17,800 bases of DNA from Clostridiaceae bacterium (lineage in GTDB: Bacteria; Bacillota; Clostridia; Saccharofermentanales; DTU023). A program made the translations under genes and the position numbers. The stretch is from NCBI GenBank assembly GCA_012798865.1, contig JAAZMK010000156.1:1-17800 (forward strand). Direction: 5' to 3'. A model generated the notes under the pieces. It made no database searches. It was not told the origin of the DNA and was given only the letters and a program-made list of their open reading frames with translations. The number at the start of each line of letters is the position of its first letter. Position 1 is the first letter of the stretch. This document shows positions 14,694 to 17,800 of this stretch, piece after piece.

Positions 14694-15740
14694 ATGGATT
14701 TTTTTTCATTTGTTAGAGACGTTGCATCAAATCCTTTACTTGCCGTCACTGTTATCCTGACGATTGGCGTTATTTTAGTGAATGGATGGACTGACGCACC
14801 TAACGCGATTGCAACGGCTATCTCTACGCGTGCCATCTCTGTCCGAGGCGCGATTATCCTCGCTTCCGTTATGAATTTCTTAGGCGTTTTCGTAATGACC
14901 ATGATCAGCGCGACGGTCGCTGAGACGATTTTTAATATGGTTGATTTTGGAGGCGATGCGCACGATAGCATTGTCGCGCTTTGTGCCGCCATGGTGGCTA
15001 TTGTTGTTTGGGCTTCAGGTGCTTCCTACTTCGGTATACCAACAAGCGAAAGTCACGCGCTGATCGCCGGGTTGTCCGGTGGTGCGATCGGATTGCAAGG
15101 CAGCTTCTCAGGTATCAATGGGGCTGAATGGGTGAAAGTTCTCTATGGATTGGTTCTATCGTCAGTTCTCGGATTTGTATTCGGCTATGTGACTACGAAA
15201 ATCATCGAGAGGATTTGCTGCAATGGTCACCGGCGCAATCTGGCACAAGGTTTTCGAAAAGCGCAAATCGGTGCGGCTGCGGGCATGGCTTTCATGCACG
15301 GCGCGCAGGACGGTCAAAAATTCATGGCTGTTTTTATGCTGGGCATTATGCTGAATAAAGGGCAGTCGGTGGCGGGCGCCTTTAAGGTGCCGATCTGGAT
15401 GATGCTGCTATCCTCGTTAGTGATGGCGCTTGGAACCTCCATCGGCGGCTACCGTATCATCAAGGCGGTCGGGATGGATATGGTGAAGCTTGAACCTTAC
15501 CAAGGATTTGCCGCTGACCTTGGGGCGAGCGCCAGTCTGTTATTGGCGCAGGTCTTCGGTCTGCCCGTCAGCACGACTCACACGAAAACGATCGCGATTG
15601 TCGGTGTGGGGGCATCCGGACGTCTATCGAATGTCAAATGGGGCATAGTTGGTGAAATGGTTGTGAGTTGGGTGCTTACTTTTCCATGTTGCGGTCTGAT
15701 CGGATACGGTATGACGAAGCTCTTTATGGCGATCTTTTAA
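14694..15740 (+). CDS. pit: PiT family inorganic phosphate transporter
   Basis: The 348-residue integral membrane protein is a low-affinity, cation-coupled phosphate permease of the PiT/PHO-4 family. Both family repeats are visible: NGWTDAPNAIATAISTRAIS near residues 30-50 with GIPTSESHALIAGLSGG near 109-125, and HGAQDGQKFMAVF near 202-214 with GLPVSTTHTKTIAIVG near 288-303. About ten membrane helices are expected. The ATG at 14694 lacks a ribosome binding site, but TM1 begins about 15 residues later and no better start exists. It is 54 bases after rho and 57 bases before its DUF47 partner, a pairing common in bacteria. Transport of other anions cannot be excluded from sequence. Confidence 0.92.
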   Translation: MDFFSFVRDVASNPLLAVTVILTIGVILVNGWTDAPNAIATAISTRAISVRGAIILASVMNFLGVFVMTMISATVAETIFNMVDFGGDAHDSIVALCAAMVAIVVWASGASYFGIPTSESHALIAGLSGGAIGLQGSFSGINGAEWVKVLYGLVLSSVLGFVFGYVTTKIIERICCNGHRRNLAQGFRKAQIGAAAGMAFMHGAQDGQKFMAVFMLGIMLNKGQSVAGAFKVPIWMMLLSSLVMALGTSIGGYRIIKAVGMDMVKLEPYQGFAADLGASASLLLAQVFGLPVSTTHTKTIAIVGVGASGRLSNVKWGIVGEMVVSWVLTFPCCGLIGYGMTKLFMAIF

Positions 15741-15797
15741 TTGCCACCGCGCACGTTGTTTGACATGATACTGCTGTCATATGAGGGAGATATATGA

Positions 15798-16427
15798 ATG
15801 AAAAAGAAAAAAAGAAAAAATGATTATTTCGCTCTGCTCGAAGAGCTCGTCGAGTACATTCAAAAAGCGGCTTCTTTCTTAAGTGACACCATGAATGATT
15901 ACAATATCGAGTATCTATCATCGGGTACTCTCGATGAGATGCACGATATTGAACATTCTGCAGATATTAAACTACAAGAACTCACATCAAAACTGGCACG
16001 TGAATTTATTACACCTATTGAACGACAGGATATTCTTGCGATCGCTCAGCGAATCGATGATGTGACAGATGCGATTGAAGATGTTTTAATGCGCCTCTAT
16101 ATGTACAACATCGTAGAACTTCGCAAAGAAGCCTTCGAATTCGTCGGGGTGATTATGACCAGTACGGAAGTACTTATGAAGATTATGGCAGAATTTGCGA
16201 ACTTTCGTCGCTCGAACGACATCCGTGCCAACATTATCAAACTCAATAGCTTGGAGGAAGAGGGCGACGCGATCTATATGCGTGCAATTCGCAGACTCTA
16301 CCTCGAAGAGCAGGATCCGGTCGCTGTCATCGCATGGACGGAGATTTTCCGTCGTTTAGAAGGGTGCTGCGATGACTTTGAAGATGTCAGCCAGGAAATC
16401 GAATACGTTTTGATGAAGAACACATAG
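15798..16427 (+). CDS. DUF47 (PhoU-like) accessory protein of the PiT transporter
   Basis: The 209-residue, largely helical cytoplasmic protein belongs to the DUF47/PhoU_div family, which is regularly encoded next to PiT transporters and is thought to control their activity. Family wording includes HDIEHSADIKLQELTSKL near residues 48-65, FITPIERQDILAIAQRIDDV near 71-90 and NSLEEEGDAIYMRAIRRLY near 149-167. The first eight codons are very lysine-rich and contain runs of A. AGGGAG (15784-15789) eight bases upstream sets the start at 15798; an ATG at 15794 reads only nine codons. A short inverted repeat (TGACA 15761-15765, TGTCA 15775-15779) lies just before the Shine-Dalgarno site. Confidence 0.9.
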   Translation: MKKKKRKNDYFALLEELVEYIQKAASFLSDTMNDYNIEYLSSGTLDEMHDIEHSADIKLQELTSKLAREFITPIERQDILAIAQRIDDVTDAIEDVLMRLYMYNIVELRKEAFEFVGVIMTSTEVLMKIMAEFANFRRSNDIRANIIKLNSLEEEGDAIYMRAIRRLYLEEQDPVAVIAWTEIFRRLEGCCDDFEDVSQEIEYVLMKNT

Positions 16428-16462
16428 TGAAAAAAGTGAAGATCATGATGAAGAGCGATTTA

Positions 16463-16493
16463 TGCGATCTCTGATCGCAACTCCGAGGGGGGG
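16463..16493 (+). promoter_or_regulatory. hairpin and G-rich ribosome binding site before the methionine gamma-lyase gene
   Basis: TGCGATC (16463-16469) and GATCGCA (16473-16479) form a perfect 7-bp stem with a TCT loop. A Shine-Dalgarno site containing seven consecutive G (16487-16493) follows, four bases from the ATG at 16498. The stem has no T run, so a role at the ribosome binding site is more likely than termination. Confidence 0.5.
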
Positions 16494-16497
16494 ATTT

Positions 16498-17688
16498 ATG
16501 AAAAACGAACGTCATCACGGTTTTGCGACAAGGCAAATTCACGCCGGCAAAGAGAAGAATCCAAAAGGCGCGTTGTCGACGCCCATCTACCAAACATCCA
16601 CATTTGAATTTGATTCCGTTGAACATGGAGGCGCCTGCTTTGCGGGTGAAGAGCAAGGCTACATCTACACAAGGCTAGGCAATCCGTCGCTTGATGCCGT
16701 TGAGAAGAAAGTGGCATCGCTAGAAGGCGGGCAAGCCGCTCTCGCGGCGGCGTCAGGCATGGGCGCCATCTCGTCCGCGCTCTGGACTTCGCTTTCATCG
16801 GGCGATGAAGTCGTCGCCGACGAGACGCTTTACGGGTGCACGTTCTCGTTGCTCGCGCACCAGTTCGGGCGTTTCGGCATCTCCGCCACCTTTCAAGATT
16901 TTACGAACCCGGACAATCTCAAGGCGGCGCTGTCCGAGAGAACAAAAGTCGTGTACTTTGAGACGCCCTGTAACCCGACGCTTAAGATTGTTGACATCAA
17001 GGCGATCGCCGACACAGCGCACGCATACAATCCCAAGATCAAGGTTATCGTCGACAACACGTTCTGTTCACCTTATCTACAGACGCCGCTGGCTCTCGGC
17101 GCTGATGTCGTCGTTCACAGCGCGACCAAGTATCTGAACGGACACGGCGATGTCATCGGCGGCTTTATCGTCGGCGACGAGGATTTTATTGCTTGTTGCG
17201 GTAGTGTCGGGTTGAAGGATTTGACAGGTGCGACGATGAGTCCCTTCAACGCCTTTCTCATTGAGCGCGGTCTCAAGACGCTCGACATCCGCATGGAAAA
17301 GCATTGCTCTAACGCCGAGAAACTTGCGGGCTATCTGCGCGCTCACCCCGCCGTCACGCGTGTCTATTACCCCGGATTTGAAGATTTCCCCGGCCATGAG
17401 ATTGCAAAGAGGCAGATGCGTCGTTTCGGCGGCATGATTGCCGTCGAGTTCGCCATGAGCCGCGAGGAGACGGCCATAGCCATCAACAATCTCGAACTCT
17501 GCACGATCGCCGTCTCGCTCGGAGATGCGGAGACGTTGGTTGAACAGCCGGCGACGATGACGCATTCCGCGTACAACGCGGAAGAGCTGAAAGCGGCAAA
17601 TATTCCGGAGAGTCTCGTGCGCATTTCCGTCGGTTTGGAAGATGCGGAAGACATCATCGCCGATTTTGACCGCGTCCTTCCCAAGTAA
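16498..17688 (+). CDS. megL: methionine gamma-lyase
   Basis: The 396-residue PLP enzyme of the Cys/Met metabolism family should cleave L-methionine to methanethiol, 2-oxobutyrate and ammonia in the cytoplasm. PLP lysine K211 lies in HSATKYLNGHGD. Other active-site residues are Y57 and R59 in YIYTRLGNPS, G88-M89, Y112, D186 and S208. C114 in LYGCTF matches Cys116 of the Pseudomonas putida enzyme, and K240-D241 matches its GLKD motif. This cysteine separates gamma-lyases for methionine from cystathionine gamma-lyase or synthase, so the call is specific. The start at 16498 gives the family N-terminus (HGFATRQIHAG). The longer frame from 16462 would place the hairpin inside the gene and is less likely. 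It is 70 bases after the DUF47 gene and may be co-transcribed. Confidence 0.9.
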   Translation: MKNERHHGFATRQIHAGKEKNPKGALSTPIYQTSTFEFDSVEHGGACFAGEEQGYIYTRLGNPSLDAVEKKVASLEGGQAALAAASGMGAISSALWTSLSSGDEVVADETLYGCTFSLLAHQFGRFGISATFQDFTNPDNLKAALSERTKVVYFETPCNPTLKIVDIKAIADTAHAYNPKIKVIVDNTFCSPYLQTPLALGADVVVHSATKYLNGHGDVIGGFIVGDEDFIACCGSVGLKDLTGATMSPFNAFLIERGLKTLDIRMEKHCSNAEKLAGYLRAHPAVTRVYYPGFEDFPGHEIAKRQMRRFGGMIAVEFAMSREETAIAINNLELCTIAVSLGDAETLVEQPATMTHSAYNAEELKAANIPESLVRISVGLEDAEDIIADFDRVLPK

Positions 17689-17710
17689 AACAGATTCAAG
17701 TCCTGCGAGT

Positions 17711-17800
17711 TCAATATGGACGCAGTTTGACCCCACCGCTTTCGATGTTATTCGAACCGCCAATTGTGAACGGCTTATCTGCGTCAGCTGAAATCGCGCG
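17711..17800 (-). CDS. 3' end of a convergent gene, cut by the window edge
   Basis: On the minus strand a frame open from the edge ends with a TGA at 17713-17711. Its last residues are GGSNNIESGGVKLRPY, which reads like a true protein C-terminus. The other minus frame here is the antisense of the methionine gamma-lyase gene. If real, the two stop codons face each other 22 bases apart with no terminator between. The product is not recognised. Confidence 0.45.
   Translation of the reverse strand, partial: RAISADADKPFTIGGSNNIESGGVKLRPY

Noticed and set aside
15794..15823. Upstream ATG four bases before the DUF47 start
   Set aside because: It opens only nine Lys/Glu codons before a stop. The ATG at 15798 has the better-spaced ribosome binding site and leads into the family sequence.
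16462..16497. Longer start for methionine gamma-lyase at 16462
   Set aside because: The added 12 residues match no family N-terminus, and the strong ribosome binding site lies just before 16498.
17727..17800. Rightward frame near the right edge (TTG 17727 or ATG 17745), and a tRNA T-arm-like GGTTCGAAT on the minus strand
   Set aside because: There is no good ribosome binding site for the frame, and no acceptor or anticodon arms for a tRNA. The minus-strand C-terminus ending at 17711 is the more protein-like reading.

Overview
The window looks like chromosome from a Gram-positive-type anaerobe, most likely Bacillota and probably class Clostridia. This is inferred from the purine-rich Shine-Dalgarno sites, a clostridial-style sigma/anti-sigma pair, a stand-alone MreB/Mbl, a Rho with a long charged insert, and a methionine gamma-lyase of the kind common in anaerobes. 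No rRNA, tRNA, CRISPR array or complete insertion sequence was found. Both edges cut through probable genes.

Left part (1-3550): an intrinsic terminator near the left edge is followed by an AT-rich gap. The gap holds a 15-bp tandem duplication that runs into a ten-G tract, then a promoter, then a lipoprotein built of WG repeats (580-1932). On the opposite strand sits a translationally coupled pair, an ECF-like sigma factor and its membrane-anchored putative anti-sigma partner (3524 down to 2119).

Middle part (3660-10490): a tandem duplication with a period of about 3.49 kb. Each copy has its own promoter region (38 bp identical between copies), a related leader, and one 3099-bp gene. The two 1032-residue proteins align end to end without a gap. 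Each has a 7TM histidine-kinase-type sensor region, a second multi-pass membrane block, a GAF-like domain, a GGDEF domain whose signature has become NDGEF, and an EAL domain with its catalytic residues intact. They are probably membrane-sensing c-di-GMP phosphodiesterases. Similarity is higher in the EAL half than in the sensor half.

Right part (10490-17800): housekeeping and metabolic genes. A TraX-like membrane protein reads leftward, opposite to an MreB/Mbl gene. Rho follows from its own promoter and a long leader. Then come a PiT phosphate transporter, which may be leaderless, and its DUF47 (PhoU-like) partner. A methionine gamma-lyase gene follows, with a hairpin and a seven-G tract at its ribosome binding site. 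A probable convergent gene tail ends at 17711.

I see no clearly new defence or mobile system. The best candidates for unusual biology are the tandem EAL receptor pair with its conserved promoters, the G10 tract upstream of the repeat lipoprotein, and the possible leaderless start of the phosphate transporter.
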